From Ceratothoa steindachneri (Eukaryota > Arthropoda > Malacostraca > Isopoda > Cymothoidae): DNA of 64,000 bases. Where the stretch lies: contig OZ018338.1 in NCBI GenBank assembly GCA_963969495.1, positions 51,277,973 to 51,341,972 of the forward strand, given 5' to 3'. Under the pieces are notes generated by a model that worked only from the letters and a program-made list of their open reading frames with translations, made no database searches and was not told the origin of the DNA. This document shows positions 49,097 through 61,600 of this stretch, one piece after another (positions within the stretch are counted from its first letter, which is position 1; the number at the start of each line of letters is the position of its first letter). Both the position numbers and the translations under genes were made by a program.

Positions 49097-50761
49097 AGGT
49101 GCCCAGAAAAAAGTTAACCGTACTTTGAATTAGTATAACTCAAAACTTATTTGAGATTTTTAAGTGCTGTAAAACAAAACAATTTTAACCCTTATTTATC
49201 TGTCGATTTTGGAAATTTCATTAAATTCATCTTTTACGATATTGATAGACTAATAAGTTTAGTCGAGGCTATAAAAATTATGTTTGCGCAAGGAAGTAAA
49301 ATAATGAAACTTCAAGGTTTAAAATCAACAAATATATTTAAATCCATTTTTAACAAAAACACCTCTTCATATCGGTAATACAAATTCATTTTTTTTTCTA
49401 AACACTGTTTCCTTCCACATGTCCTCCATTTCTTTCCAAGAATAGTTGCACCTTTGATAGCATTGATTGAACAACTTTTTTGATTAACTCATGATTTTCC
49501 TTACATTATTCTTTAGATATCCCCATAATAAATAATCGCACGGTATTAAGTCAGGGGATCTTTGGTGCCATTCAATTACATGATTTAGCGCGACAATGCG
49601 GTTGTCAAACCTTTCTCTCAGTTTTGTTCTTATAGCAAGCTGTCTATGAGCTGGTGCGCCACTCCGAATCCACCAAAGTCTATTGAATTGATTGCCGTAA
49701 ATCTGGCGGAGTTCCCGGAAGATCCTTTCGTTGATCATGCTCAGGTAGGCAGCACCATTCGAGTTATTCTCGTAAAACAATGGGCCAACAAGATAGCCAT
49801 TCCCGCATATTCCGATCCACAGAGAGACAAATACGTGTGTCAAAGTTAAATGCTGGGGGGAGGAAAAAGGTCAGCAGCGCATATTGCCGAATGTTATGGC
49901 TATTTACCTTTCCATTCATGAAAAAGGCTGCCTTGTCACCAATCACAATGTTTTCCAAGAAACGAGCAGGTTTATGGAGAAGCCCTTCAACAAATTGTCT
50001 CCGACGAGGAAAATCAGTTTCAAGAAGCTGGTGTCTTGCATGCATCTTATAGGGATGCCATTTTAAGTCATGTTTAATAATGCGGTTAAATAATGACTTC
50101 GACAATTGTAACCCATTCTTTCTGACTGATACATGTGGATTTTGAAGAAGTGTCATCTGAACATTTTCGATATTTTCTGTTCTTCTTATGGTTTTCATAC
50201 GACCCGAACGACCTTTATTTAGATTTAATCATGTTCCTTCCTGTTGGTATTTACGAAAATTTTTCCAAATTGTGGGCTTGCTTGGTGGGTGCCTACCTGG
50301 AAGACGTTGTTCAAATGATCTTTTGTTAACTGCATGATTAAAAGCGTTTTATGGAAGTAAACTTGTACACAGAAACGCTTTGATTTGCTTAGTAAGCAAT
50401 AATGACGAGACCAAACCACAGCATAGCTGAAAAAACACTCTAAAATGTCCTAGGCTTTGCTTGAAAAATCGCACAGTAGCCTAGCCTACCTAGGCTTTCT
50501 ACGCTTCTCTTCAAAGTGCACGGTGGCCTAGCCTTCCTAGGCTTCGTTTCATTATTTTACTTCTGTGCGCAAACATATCTTTGATAGCCTTCACTAAACA
50601 TATTAGTGTATCAATATCGTAGAAGGGAATTTAATGAAATTTCCAGAATCAACAAATAGATAGTTAATAAATAAAACGACTTTTAGAGAACCCAAACATC
50701 TTGAATAGATTCTGAGTTATACTAATTCAAAGTACGGTTAACTTTTTTCTGGGACACCCGG
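49097..50761 (-). mobile_element. Mariner-like transposon with ~210-bp inverted repeats
   Basis: Left repeat 49097-49310 and right repeat 50546-50761 are inverted copies. Both begin GGTG(C/T)CCCAGAAAAAAGTT, 'AACCGTACTTTGAATTAG', 'TATAACTCA'. Later they share 'GGAAATTTCATTAAATTC', 'TACGATATTGATA' and 'ATGTTTGCGCA', ending in 'AAGTAAAATAATGAAAC'. The outermost 50 bp are nearly identical and the inner part is more diverged. TATA sequence flanks both sides, in line with TA targeting. A transposase relict on the minus strand fills the centre. Confidence 0.92.
49484..50419 (-). pseudogene. Mariner-like transposase pseudogene (D2 lost)
   Basis: The N-terminal part (50225-50419) reads 'LLSKSKRFCVQVYFHKT' and 'PPSKPTIWK'-like sequence across a frame change. 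The next frame (49764-50198) has 'LLQNPHVSVRKNGLQLSKS', 'PYKMHARHQLLETDFPRR', 'GDKAAFFMNGKVNSHNIRQY', where the first catalytic Asp remains but the following Glu is Lys. The last frame (49484-49843) has 'GICGNGYLVGPLFYENN', 'LWWIRSGAPAHRQ', where the usual Asp of 'QDGAPAH' is replaced by Ser, and 'SPDLIPCDYLLWGYLKNNV' with the third Asp kept. Frame change near 49800. Inactive. Confidence 0.9.
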
Positions 50762-52616
50762 TATAGCAAGAGCTTGAAGATGCATCAGTAATCGAACAAC
50801 CGAAGACAACCCCCATATATGAATAGGGCCAGATACAGTACAACAACGGACGAAGTATTTATTGCCTCAATAGTCAAGGTTAGCGGTTTGCTGTATCCTA
50901 GACAATTTTAAATTGCATTAGTATGAATTAAGGAACTTCATTGGCTTAACATGCACTTCCTCACAAAAACAAGACCTAGCAGTTGTATGTGAGTTAGAAG
51001 GAACTTCAATACTTGTTTCGTTGTAGTATATTTATTTTTTGAAAAATATAGCATTTTATTGCATTCATAGCAATAACCGTATGAACGTCTAGACTAGGCA
51101 AATAAGCTTGCTTACTTGATGAATGGGTAGGATAAGCACTGAAAATAACTTCGTATAGTAGATCAAACAATTGCCCTGGTAAAAACCAGTAACATTTTTA
51201 TCACACTAGTTATCTTGTAAAACTAAATAACAAAGTACTAGTAGTAATCGGCTAATTGCATTAATAAGAATATACCTAATTTTATTGCTAAACATTAGTG
51301 TTTATATTCTAATTTAGTTCATAGTATATAATAAATTCTAAATGTTATTGTCAGGTTATAGTAAAAGTTCGGTAGTGACAAAGTCGTGATGGAGTGGTAC
51401 CCATATGGTTTATTAAGTTGCTTCCATCGAGCACTAAGTTTGAACTTCTCTCTCCTCGGAGAGTACAACAAAATGGTTTATGTTTCACAAAGAACAAGAA
51501 TTTTTACAAGAAAATGGACTTAAACTTAGATCGATAACTAGTTAGATTTTCCAATTACATATAAATGTCTACAATTCAATACTAACAATTTTACTGTTCA
51601 TTTATCCATATTCTATCACCATGCAATTGTATACTAGTGCATTTTTTTTTAGTCTGTACATGTGATATTTCTGAAAAAAGTAGACCAACATAGGTCGTAC
51701 TTAAAAAAATCTTTATGAGTATTTTAGTATTGGTTCGAATAGGATCATTAGATCTTGCTAAATGAGGTAGACTCCTGGATTCAAATAGATCTAATAATTA
51801 TATCGGGTCCCAGACCGAAATTACCGCTTGCAGGATATTTGGGTAAATCCAGTTAGCACGAGTCCTCGCCACAGCAAACAGATTTTTAACCTAGAACGGT
51901 ATAGACTAAGGAGAGCAAATTCAAAATAGTCCTAATTAAATAGATGTGAGAAAATCTGGGCCAACATATTTCCGTATTTTCATTTGTTCCGTTAATATAT
52001 TTATAGACATACAGCAGTGTGAGTTTGAAATATAGATCCAGGGGGTCATTGTCATTTAATTCAAATCACTATACTTGTATAAGTTAAACCGGATTGACGA
52101 GGGTCCTGGACTGCTGATGAATGTCGAAAATCCACTAGTGTTAAGAGGCACTCCTTAGTCAATCCAGTATGAAGTGCCCCTTCGGTCGTTCAATATAGGG
52201 GAGTTTTGGTTTGAAGATTATAATAGATACTAGATTTAAACGTTAAAAATCGATGGTTAACACTATTATATGTTTTATTTTCTTGGATTAGTCTGGAAAC
52301 TATTGTATGATTGTTCGGGTATTTATTACAATGTCGTTAGTGGAAGTGAACGATCTCCATGAGCTTTTAAGCTACAAATGCGGTTTGGATTAGGTTTTCT
52401 GAATTTGAGCTTATCCTACGTTAGTCCGCTTCTATAAGATTTAATTTTCTTGCAATATAAGCGTCCGTGGGATTTTTATTAGGTTGATATCATTAATTAA
52501 TTAAATAGTATTCAAGTAAACTAGTATGCTCTATATTCATTCATGAGTACTACAGAAACGTTTTTATTGTTTATTTTTAAGCATATTTGGAATCCGTTTA
52601 GAATCTCGTCTATAGC
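50762..52616. other. Intergenic, nothing recognised
   Basis: No gene, transposase or tandem repeat could be supported. Confidence 0.5.
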
Positions 52617-52826
52617 AGGGGTGGGGAAACTGCGGCCTTGAGGCAGCATGTGAGTTTCGTAACAAAAGCCAATTAAAAAAGTTAGTTAACTCTAGATGGA
52701 TTATTCTTATTCATTTTAATTATATACAAAATAATGTGCAACTTGTAGCATATTTAATGAAAATTTTATGAATGCGGCCTACAGATAACTTAATGCGGCC
52801 TTCAACACAGGAAAAGTTCCCCACCG
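52617..52826. mobile_element. Short hAT-type MITE
   Basis: The left end CAGGGGTGGGGAAACTGCGG and right end (reverse complement CAACGGTGGGGAACTTTTCC) carry the CAGxGGTGGGGAAC-type termini of hAT transposons. Subterminal 'TGCGGCC' occurs three times (52631, 52754 and 52793 regions). There is no coding sequence. The 8-bp flanks (gtctatag and ccgtccac) do not match, so the target duplication has decayed or the ends are misplaced by a few bases. Confidence 0.75.
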
Positions 52827-54119
52827 TTGCCGTCCACATTGCAATTTGAAAATACGACAAACAATTATGATATACTGTGTGTAACGGGATTCTGTAATGG
52901 CTATAATATCTTATTGATATTTTGAAATAATTATAAATTCATTTCATTTGACTATATTATCCAAATTAGTTAACTTTTGGAACAGTTCAAGCAAGGAATT
53001 AGGCGTTCTAAGCTATGGCAAGGTTAGGGTATGGCGTTTGAGGGTCGTAGTATGAGAACAGCCTGTAAGAGAGGCTAGGTTTTGGAGCAAGTGTTGATTT
53101 TGCACTCGAACACTGAATTTGCATTCAGGTTTATTACAACGCTAACAGCAAACCGAAGATGGTAATGAATATTTCTTATGTACATTATAACAAAGTCGCT
53201 GTCCTTACCTAACCTAATCTAATTGAACTGTAGCCTAACTTCAATCGACTCTTAGCATTCTGAACCTTCCTTCCTAATTTATGACACCGTACTTTTTTTT
53301 TCTCAAAAAATAAAGAGGAAACCAACAGTGGAATCTATCTCAGAAAGAGTGTATGGAAAGATGTGCATATAAATTGGTGAAGATAAAGAAAGTGAAAATA
53401 TATAGAAGATATATAGCTGAAAATTCTCTTGCAGCCATTTGGTGATTTCATACGCGGGAGTTGGGTTGGGAGGGCACGCGTTCGTCCAGATGTCAGCTGC
53501 ATCATGGAAATCTTGCTGCACGTGACATCGCCTAGCAGGTATGGAACGATGAATTAACAATTGTTTCACTCAGCGTCGGAACTAAACAAAATATTCTTAA
53601 TTTTATGTGATGAGCGCCTTGTCGTAAAATGACCCTTGGTTTTGATCACTATACTCTTTGACACCCTTTTAGTATCGGTATGCTTTAAGGGGCGTGAGTT
53701 ACTTCTATGATGAAGTAGGCTTTGTTCTAAGAGTGCTATTCAGTGGTTTTGTTCTTAAGGAAGAGCTATTTTTAAACACATAAGGATAAGAGGAAACACC
53801 AGAATCTACCAAAATAAACATGTATTTTAAACGAAACACTTAACTATTACAAATCAACAGTGAACACATTTCTATCTTTGGCATAAAAGATCTTTCAATG
53901 ACAAAAGGTAAACAAATAGGCTTCCCGTAAACATACCAATTGCCGATTAGTATTTTTTTTTATCGCGACTCTATTTGATTAGCGTTAAACATTAAATTAA
54001 CGTACTCTCGTCTACAAACACATATGACCTAGGTTCACGAACAATGTTTTCTACTCTCCTTTAAAACTTGGGATGTACTAAACTTCTACTATCGCAATAG
54101 AGATATAAATGTTATTTTT
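52827..54119. other. Intergenic, nothing recognised
   Basis: An 88-codon minus-strand frame (53303-53569) has no known motif. Confidence 0.5.
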
Positions 54120-55110
54120 AACTTACAGGTAGGTATTCAGGGATTGCCGGATGTCGCTGGAGGACTTATCTCTCGCTTTGCAGTGTTGTGGCCGCTGGTT
54201 GAATTTTAGTGGAGGGATTGCTTGTCGCCTGTGACGGGGGCTGATTCTTCAACGTAATTAAAGAACGGGAGCTCGTTGGGGCTGGGTTCTTCTCCTCTCA
54301 CTCTTACGGAGCTTGAGATGTGAGAGTCGCTCGAGTGTGAGCGGCTTTGCTTTTCTTCAGTCGGACTTCTTTGCAGACTGAAAAGGCTTCTTCGGTATGG
54401 CCCCGATATAAAGCTTGACTATTTAGGTTAATACGGCCCTGAAAGGGGGGATCGATTTTCTCAATCTGATCCTCTCGTTTCTCACGGAAATAGTCTTGTA
54501 TGGCTGAAGGATCGATCTTCACGAACTAACCCTTCTTCTGGCGTATCGACTTCTAATCTTCTTGCCTGGCTGAAAGATCGATCTTCACGAACTAATCTTT
54601 CTTCTGGCGAATCGACTACTAATAATCTTCTTGTCTGGCCGACGGATCGATCTTCACGAACTAATCCTTCTCTGGCGTATCGACTTCTGATAATGCCCCT
54701 TGTCTTTCTTTGCGGGGCTTATTTATAGTCGGATTGTCGCCCCATCTAAAGGGGGAAGTGACAGGCCACATATGCAAAGGGAGGGGGGAGCGAATGGTGA
54801 GTTAGCATCTGGGGAGAGCGAGAATTCCTGAGGTGGCACTGGGGTGCCCAAGTCAGCTCGCAAATTAGAGGCTCGTAACCGCACCGCTCCTGGCGTGCCT
54901 TCTGACTCGCACCGCTTTTTTTTCCATAACCACGGGTTTATGGGTCTCGTAGGTAATTGGATCGTTAGAGCGTCGTTTAAGGACCTTATGTGGTCGCCTT
55001 AAAACAGATGTTAGCTCCAACTGCCCACAGCGGCGGGGAGATCACACATGGTAAGCAGTTTCGCCGGCTACCTTTCTCACGCTTCTCCTCATGAGGGGGG
55101 GGCTTTAATG
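54120..55110 (-). other. GC-rich island of unknown origin
   Basis: Composition is clearly richer in G and C than the flanks. It contains a 72-codon minus-strand frame (54304-54522, 'DYFREKREDQIEKIDPPF') and a three-unit minisatellite upstream of it on that strand. The 'KIDPSA' text of this frame comes from the repeat unit. A retroelement fragment is likely by analogy with the 31-37 kb island, but no RT, integrase or knuckle motif was found. Confidence 0.4.
54500..54690 (-). repeat. Minisatellite, three units of about 68 bp
   Basis: 'GATCGATCTTCACGAACTAA' occurs near 54509, 54577 and 54645. Each is followed by 'TTCTGGCG(T/A)ATCGACT' and 'CTTGTCTGGC'-type sequence (one base missing in the third). 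Confidence 0.9.
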
Positions 55111-56765
55111 TACCTATACTCCTCCAGGATGCTTAATGTAGTTATTTTTCCACACGCCTAATCGTCTATTTACATGACCTTTTAAATGGTTGTCATTCCC
55201 TATAGTATAAACCTCTTTGTTTTACAAAGTTTCCCATATATAAAAAAAAATCGCAACGATCGAAATAGATTAGAAAAAAAATTACTATTTACCTCGATTT
55301 CTGGCCTATTTCTTAATCGCAACTCCTTCTCAGCTCAAATCCAACACAAGCTACACCAATCTATGCGTCCATCTAGAATTTGTATCTATAATACGTTTGA
55401 TCGGCTCCTGTGGCCACAACGTTGTTAACTCATACTAACAGTCATTCACGCATGCGCGTAAACTGCAATCGTGAGCAAGCTTGGCACTTGAGGCCACCTG
55501 ATCTTTGAGCTGCGCCCTTGACGGAGAGGTGTGGCGATCTTGGTGTTCATTTGAAGCTCTTAGGTGTCCCAAATACTTCTTCACTGGAGTGTAATCTGTC
55601 TTTTTTTAAAGTCATTAATGATCCTAAAGATGGTGGTGTTTGATGTCGTGCCCTTAGCAACTATCCACTTCCATTCTAGGCCACTCTGGTACATAGTAAT
55701 AATGGTTTCACGCTATTCATAGGAAAGAATCATTTGTGGAATTGAAAAAGATTCAACATTTATTTTTACCAAAATATTAAGAAATAGATTATAATAAAGC
55801 AACATTCTTTTAAGCTATATCTGTCGTTATTTTTTCCTTTTTATCAAATAGCAAATCTCCAGGGACTAAAACTCACCTGGGACAGGGACAGGACTAGAGC
55901 GCGAATTTGGATTCAGGGAAGAAATACTGGTTTTTCTTCTTATTTCTGAAATGCTGAACTTTTAATACACATTAAAAATATAAATATTACAATATTTTTT
56001 CATATCACGTAAAATTTAAAAACGAATGAAAAAATATATATTAGTCCAAAACTTAAATTCCGTAACCTTTTGCTAGTTTTCCTTACATGATAGACTAAAT
56101 TTGAATATTACCTACTGACATCACCGCTTCCTTCTTTACTACTTTTCGTATCCTTCATCACAATTTGGTGCGATTCAATTTCTTCTTTATAGAGTTAATA
56201 TCGATAATCCTACCTTACCTTTAATTTCGCTCACACCCTAATTCATCATTACGGGAAGTGATTGGAAGCGTAAAATTAATGTTAAATATAATAAGTAAAG
56301 TTGGGTTGTGAATCTAATTTTGGATAAATGGGAATTTCAATATATTCTTTAAACGTTTTAATAATTTGGGAACATGAGACATATTTTGATGAAAGATCCG
56401 CCAAATAGAAGGAGCATCGATTTTGAGGCATCCGCGCAGATCAAGTATCTGGCAAGAGAGTCACCCTAAGGAGTTCAATCTCCACACAAGCCTGACATGA
56501 AAATGATGGCTCTTATTTCAAGGGCGATGGTTCTATGCTCTCTGGTTGAATGCAAGCCTGAGTACGCCCTTTTTTTTCTTCCTTCCTTACCTGTTACAAC
56601 GAAAGCTAACTAATGGTGCCTCTGGACTCGCCAATGATTGTCATTCTGAGCTTTATGTGAATTTCTTTATCCGGCCATGGGCCTCCTCCCCGATGACAAA
56701 TGCAACTAACTAACTGATTGATGGCATGGAGTCGGTTAAATAATAGCGAAAACCCTCTGTATCAT
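55111..56765. other. Intergenic, possible transposase trace
   Basis: At 55460-55700 the minus strand reads 'KWIVAKGTTSNTTIFRIIND' then 'FKKRQ', with 'IRWPQVPSLLT' further on. This could be the DNA-binding part of a Tc1-like transposase, but the match is too weak to assert. Nothing else was seen. Confidence 0.3.
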
Positions 56766-57160
56766 GTTTTTAGTTGCAGGCGACCTTACATCTCACTATT
56801 TCGGTCGATCGGTTGGTGCCCGTTTTGCTTTTAATTGTTTTGGTAATAATATTATAACTATTCGGCCAATTCTAATGAAATTGATAAACCTTCATCTTAT
56901 TTTACATCTTCTTTTGAAAGATATAATTGCCAAAGTCCTCCCAAGCTTAGCCGGGGAATTATTTAGCAATAACACCATAACTATTCAGCCGATTCTAACG
57001 AAATTTTAACCCCTAAGGTCTCTTACATTTTCTTTCAAATGATATAATTGACAAGGTCCTGCCAAGGTTTGTTCGAAAAATATTGAATGTTTGGTATAAA
57101 TTAGGTCATAAATCAGAATAAGTGAGAGCACGCGACTTTTGGTTAACAGACCTTGTTCAT
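56766..57160 (+). repeat. Dispersed repeat family R, copy C (no pentamer array)
   Basis: It starts 'TTACATCTCACTATTTCGG', 'TCGGTTGGTGCCCGTTTTGC' and ends 'AATAAGTGAGAGCACGCGAC', 'AGACCTTGTTCATTTT'. The units contain 'ATAACTATTC(G/A)GCC(A/G)ATTCTAA' uninterrupted, showing where the array sits in copies A and B. It yields an accidental 81-codon frame. Confidence 0.85.
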
Positions 57161-57559
57161 TTTCCTCTGAGTAATATAATTTTGGTGAAATCCTCACCAA
57201 ATGTCTGAGAATTAAGAAAGTGAAAGGTGCAACAACGAAACGTTATCAAAAGAATAAACAGATTAAACTTTTTCGCAAATTAAGTGTTTCCAGAGGATGA
57301 CGTTGACTCAAATGCAAGTAGGACATTGCTTATACACGCTTTTCTACAGTCATGGTCAAAAAAGAGGATAGCGGTGCATTCCTTTGCTGATTCCAAAGTC
57401 CTTGGAACTTTGCTATTCGATCAAAAAGGTAAAATGATGACAAATAGGGGGTGAAGGAATGACGTTACGTAGTTATAACCTATATCGTAATTATTTTGGT
57501 AAAATAAATAAATCCTTTTCAATTCCAATCATGTTTTTCCCCCCAAAAGCGTACAACAT
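57161..57559. other. Short spacer between repeat C and a Tc1-like fragment
   Basis: May contain the N-terminal part of the following transposase, too decayed to read. Confidence 0.4.
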
Positions 57560-58140
57560 TTGTGCTCTGAACTAAAGTGGCACAGGATATTTGCTAAGGG
57601 TATTACATCAAGGAGCATCATATTTAGGATCGTGATTGACTGTAAAAAAGACTGTGAAGAAGTCCTCGGGACGCTCACGAGATTAAAATCAACGCCAATA
57701 TCGCCTCCTAGGAAGGTCTCAACTTAGGAATCGGGGTGTCTCAAGTGCAAAGCTTACTCACGATTGGGAAGAAGCATGTGTAAAAGTTTTAGCAAACAGA
57801 TTGAGGCTGCGAATTTTTTATAAAATTCTCAAATCGAGAAGGGCTGCGAAGAAAAGTTCTACTTGTGAAGGAAATATTCAGAATGGACTGTTGAAGACTA
57901 GAGAAAAATGATATTCTCTGATGAAACTCCTTTCCGCTAGTTTGGAAGTTCTGGATAATCCGTCGTTATAAAGTGAAACGGAAGCGCTTTCACCATTTCT
58001 GTATCTTGCCCACTGCGAAGCATCCGGGCACTCTCCATATCTGAGGCTGCTTCTCATCTAATGGAACTGGAGTACTAACAATTTTGCCAAAGAACATTAT
58101 CATGAACTTGAAATTTTACCAAAACCTGGTTCACTAACAC
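57560..58140 (+). pseudogene. Tc1-like transposase fragment, cut by repeat R
   Basis: The plus strand near 57870-57950 reads 'WTVEDWRKMIFSDETPFRLF' then 'GSSG' (with one frame change), the block carrying the first catalytic Asp in Tc1-type enzymes. 'AKHPGTLHI' and 'GCFSSNGTGVLTILPKNIIM' follow in adjoining frames. The match stops at 58140, exactly where R copy D begins, so the second Asp and Glu are missing. Earlier frames are only partly readable ('RRKVLLVKE'). Confidence 0.82.
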
Positions 58141-58141
58141 C

Positions 58142-58645
58142 TTTTCCCATCAATTTAGGTCGGTCCCCGTTTTGCTTTTTTTTCTTTTTGTAATAACATT
58201 GTAAGTATTCAGCCGATTCTAAGAGAATTTGAAACCCTTATGTTACTTTACATTCTCTTTCGAATAATATTATTGGTAAAGTCCTCCCAAGGTTAGCCAT
58301 GGAATTATTTTGTTTCGGCAATAACATCATAACTATTCAGCCCATTCTAAAAAAAAATTAAACCCTCATGATATTTTACATTCTCTTTCGAATGATATAA
58401 TTGACAAAGTTCTCCCGAGGTTAGCCAGGCAATTATTTTGTTTCAGGAATAACATCTTAAATATTCGGCCTATTCTAACAAAATTTGAAACCCTTATGTT
58501 TTTGACATTCTCTTTCTAGTGATAGATATTCCCGAGGCCCTCGTAAGGTTAGTCCGGGAATTATTGAAAGTTTTGTAGGTCGTAAGATCATAAATCAGAA
58601 TAAGTGAAAGCACGCAACATTTTGGACAGCAGACCTTGTTTATAT
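58142..58645 (+). repeat. Dispersed repeat family R, copy D (no pentamer array)
   Basis: It begins 'TTAGGTCGGTCCCCGTTTTGC'-like sequence and ends 'AATAAGTGAAAGCACGCAAC', 'CAGCAGACCTTGTTTAT'. Internal units repeat every 128 bp: 'ATTATTTTGTTTC' at 58304 and 58432, then 'ATTATTGAAAGTTTTG' at 58560. Each holds 'AACATC(A/T)TAA(C/A)TATTC' and 'ATTCTCTTTC'. Confidence 0.88.
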
Positions 58646-61600
58646 TTAATATTTCAACATAAGGACTAATAAGGATCGATGGCTTTGAACTTAATAGGGT
58701 ATATAGAGCTCATGGAATGGGTTTTGTTTCGAGGTCCTCAATGCGCGCTAACCAAACTTCTGTGAAAAGTGTAGCTATGCATCGAGCATTAATAATTTAT
58801 TATTCTTCTCTACATTACACCTTTTTGAGTGAAAAATAGGGCATTTTTCAAACGGAGTGCTCTGATCCCCTTATTATTTTTATTTTTCGGACGAAATCAA
58901 ACAAATTTGGCGGGGGATATAATTAAATATTTTTTAGAGATCGTTTTTCAACAAAGAAGAATGAGAAGAAGATTCAAAATAGTAGTTATGGTAGATAAAA
59001 ATATACGGTAAGCTTTTATAAGAATAGAAGGCATTTAATAGTTCGGCCTTATTTTATCCGATATTTCGTTCTAAATCATATGCTTTGATACAAGTTGGCC
59101 ATTTTAGTTTTCGTTTTCTTCAATTCTAAACTTCAATAAAAATACTTTCAGCCAAAAATGATCCTATATATGTACCTCTCTTGTACTTGAATTCTCTTTG
59201 ATCTTATTAAACCTCTTAAAACTTTTTAGCTTATTAACTTAGATGTAGTTTAAAATCCCATCCTGAATATTTTCGTTTTTCCTTTTTGGAAATGTATTTA
59301 TTTTGGTAAATCTTAATATTATTTAGGTGAAAATGTTACCACTGATTCTGTACTAATTTAAACCCATTTAAACACGGCTAGCACTCCTTCCCTACTCTAC
59401 GGATGTCTGACACTAAACCATCATCTCACGCAGACATTTTCCATCGAAAGACAGTCTCGAAAAAAGACGAATTTCCTTGGAAAATTAGTATCAAAATAAA
59501 ATTGTCTAAGAAGTTTGAGTCGTTAATTAGGAAACCTATTCTTGAAAGCACTTAAGCTGTTCCCTCAGTTTCTTAACAGAGGCTTTTAATTATTTCTGAT
59601 TCTCATACGAAAAATGAAAAGCCTTTAGTCCTTTAATCACGAACTTAAATGACGCAGATGAAGAGTGGGAAATGCGCTGAATGTTTACTTTGAGGATTGG
59701 CGTACACTTATCGTTCTGAAGGATTATACCAGATGAATACACTAAATTAAAAGAAACCTCTCATTGTATAATATGAAAGGAAATGGAAGGATTATTTTTA
59801 TACATGAGATATATATATATACATGGGAAAAACAAATAAACCAAGATGGAACACTAAAACTAAATTACAAACTTCCACTAATTCTAATATATTTTTATTT
59901 TTTCAAAACAATTAAAGGAATATTTTGAAAATTTTGACCGGAAAGGAGTAACTTAAAAAAGTTAGCTTACGAAGGTGAATAAGGATTAAGGGTGACCAAA
60001 TAAGAGATGCAAAAGCCTCTTCAAATTAGACATCTAGATAAACAGAGCCAATTGCAAAGTGTATTGAACGATCGCATATAATGGAGGATGCAAATTGTAG
60101 AGGTAGCATTGAATCTTATGTAAGCGATAGCGTAAAAATGCTCAATTTGTCCCTTGCGCTTAGGATACTAGAAATACAGTACGAAGCCTTTTATTATTTA
60201 GGACCCTTAAACCTATAGACGTGTCTGACCAGTAATATGTAAAGATTATGTAGTCATGTTCAAATAAAAAAAAATTATTTTAATGGTATGATGTCATTTT
60301 TTCCGTTTTCTCTGACCTCTTCTTTTTCATGATTTTATTTCACTAAACAAAACTAAAGATTTATGACCCCATGTGCTCTATAATATCCAGGGATGTTTTT
60401 AATCCATTCTCAACACTTTCTTTAGAGAAAATTTATTTGGGCTTCTGTAGACATTTCTGCTATTTATGGGTAAACAAGACATCATGTGGAAAGCCACATG
60501 GAAGTACTAATTATGCAGTTAATCCTGTTGCATCTTCTCATACGCAGGTTATCTACTAAACATAAGAGGGATTATCTTAGACAATAAGTAGAAAATCTTC
60601 ATTCGATTAACTGTTGCAACAAGTTAATTAAGCAATATTTTAGCATTAATTACCAATTTATTACCGAATGGGAAGCAAAGATAGTTACCGAAAGGTTCTT
60701 AATTACAACTCGATTGGTAATAAAAAATTTTCCTCTTTCATAATTGAATTTAGAATAGGAGTTATGAAGACATGCTAATAACGTCATTTCTTTCTGAGAA
60801 ATTTTACTGGAACATTTCGAAAACTTATCCAGAAATAATTTTTATTCATCTCTTAATTTAGATTGTACTTTTAATCACCTGGATTTTATCAATCTGTTGA
60901 TGTAAGATAAGAACAAAAGAAAATTTTCCCAAAATTAGGAATCTAAAAGTGAAGTATGTGAGAATGTGTGAAAGGTAAGTCTTTAGAGATTATTATATTA
61001 TCGGAGTATATTATGCATTTCCTTCTTTGATTATTTTTCCATTAAAATCTAAGATTGAACTCATGAGATATTCCTATTATACTAATCAAACCTTTTCTGC
61101 AATTAAATTTATATTTTTTACTACTTCCCTGTAAATGAGGCCAATATTTTCATGTTTATATTTTGTAAATTAATTTATTTTTTCTTCCAGTGGAGTTTTG
61201 CTCTCCCTGCAGATCCTTCTCATTCCATATCGGATCCCCTTTGGGTTACGTGTATTATGTCATCAAATCACAACCTCTAACTTCATTATTTTTCTCTGCA
61301 ACCTCTTTTAAATAATTTCAGCCATTGATAGTCGCTTTATTGTTTAAATAAGAAGATTTAAATCCTCTCTTTCACATTCACTTCTATTCTCGCTTTTGCA
61401 CACACTTCTTTAGTCTGTCTCTGACATTCATTTGCACAAATAATGATTATAAAATACAAAAAAATAAAATTAGCTGGAATATAAATTATTTAATGAACAC
61501 CAGGCGTTCATTAAATATTAGGAAAGAGTGTCAGGTATTAGAATGAGTGTAAGATCACCTAAAGTGTGTAATATTGTGTGATAGGTGTGTACGAAAAGGA

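Noticed and set aside
55460..55700. Tc1-like transposase N-terminus
   Set aside because: Only a weak helix-turn-helix-like phrase was seen, with no catalytic block or inverted repeats.
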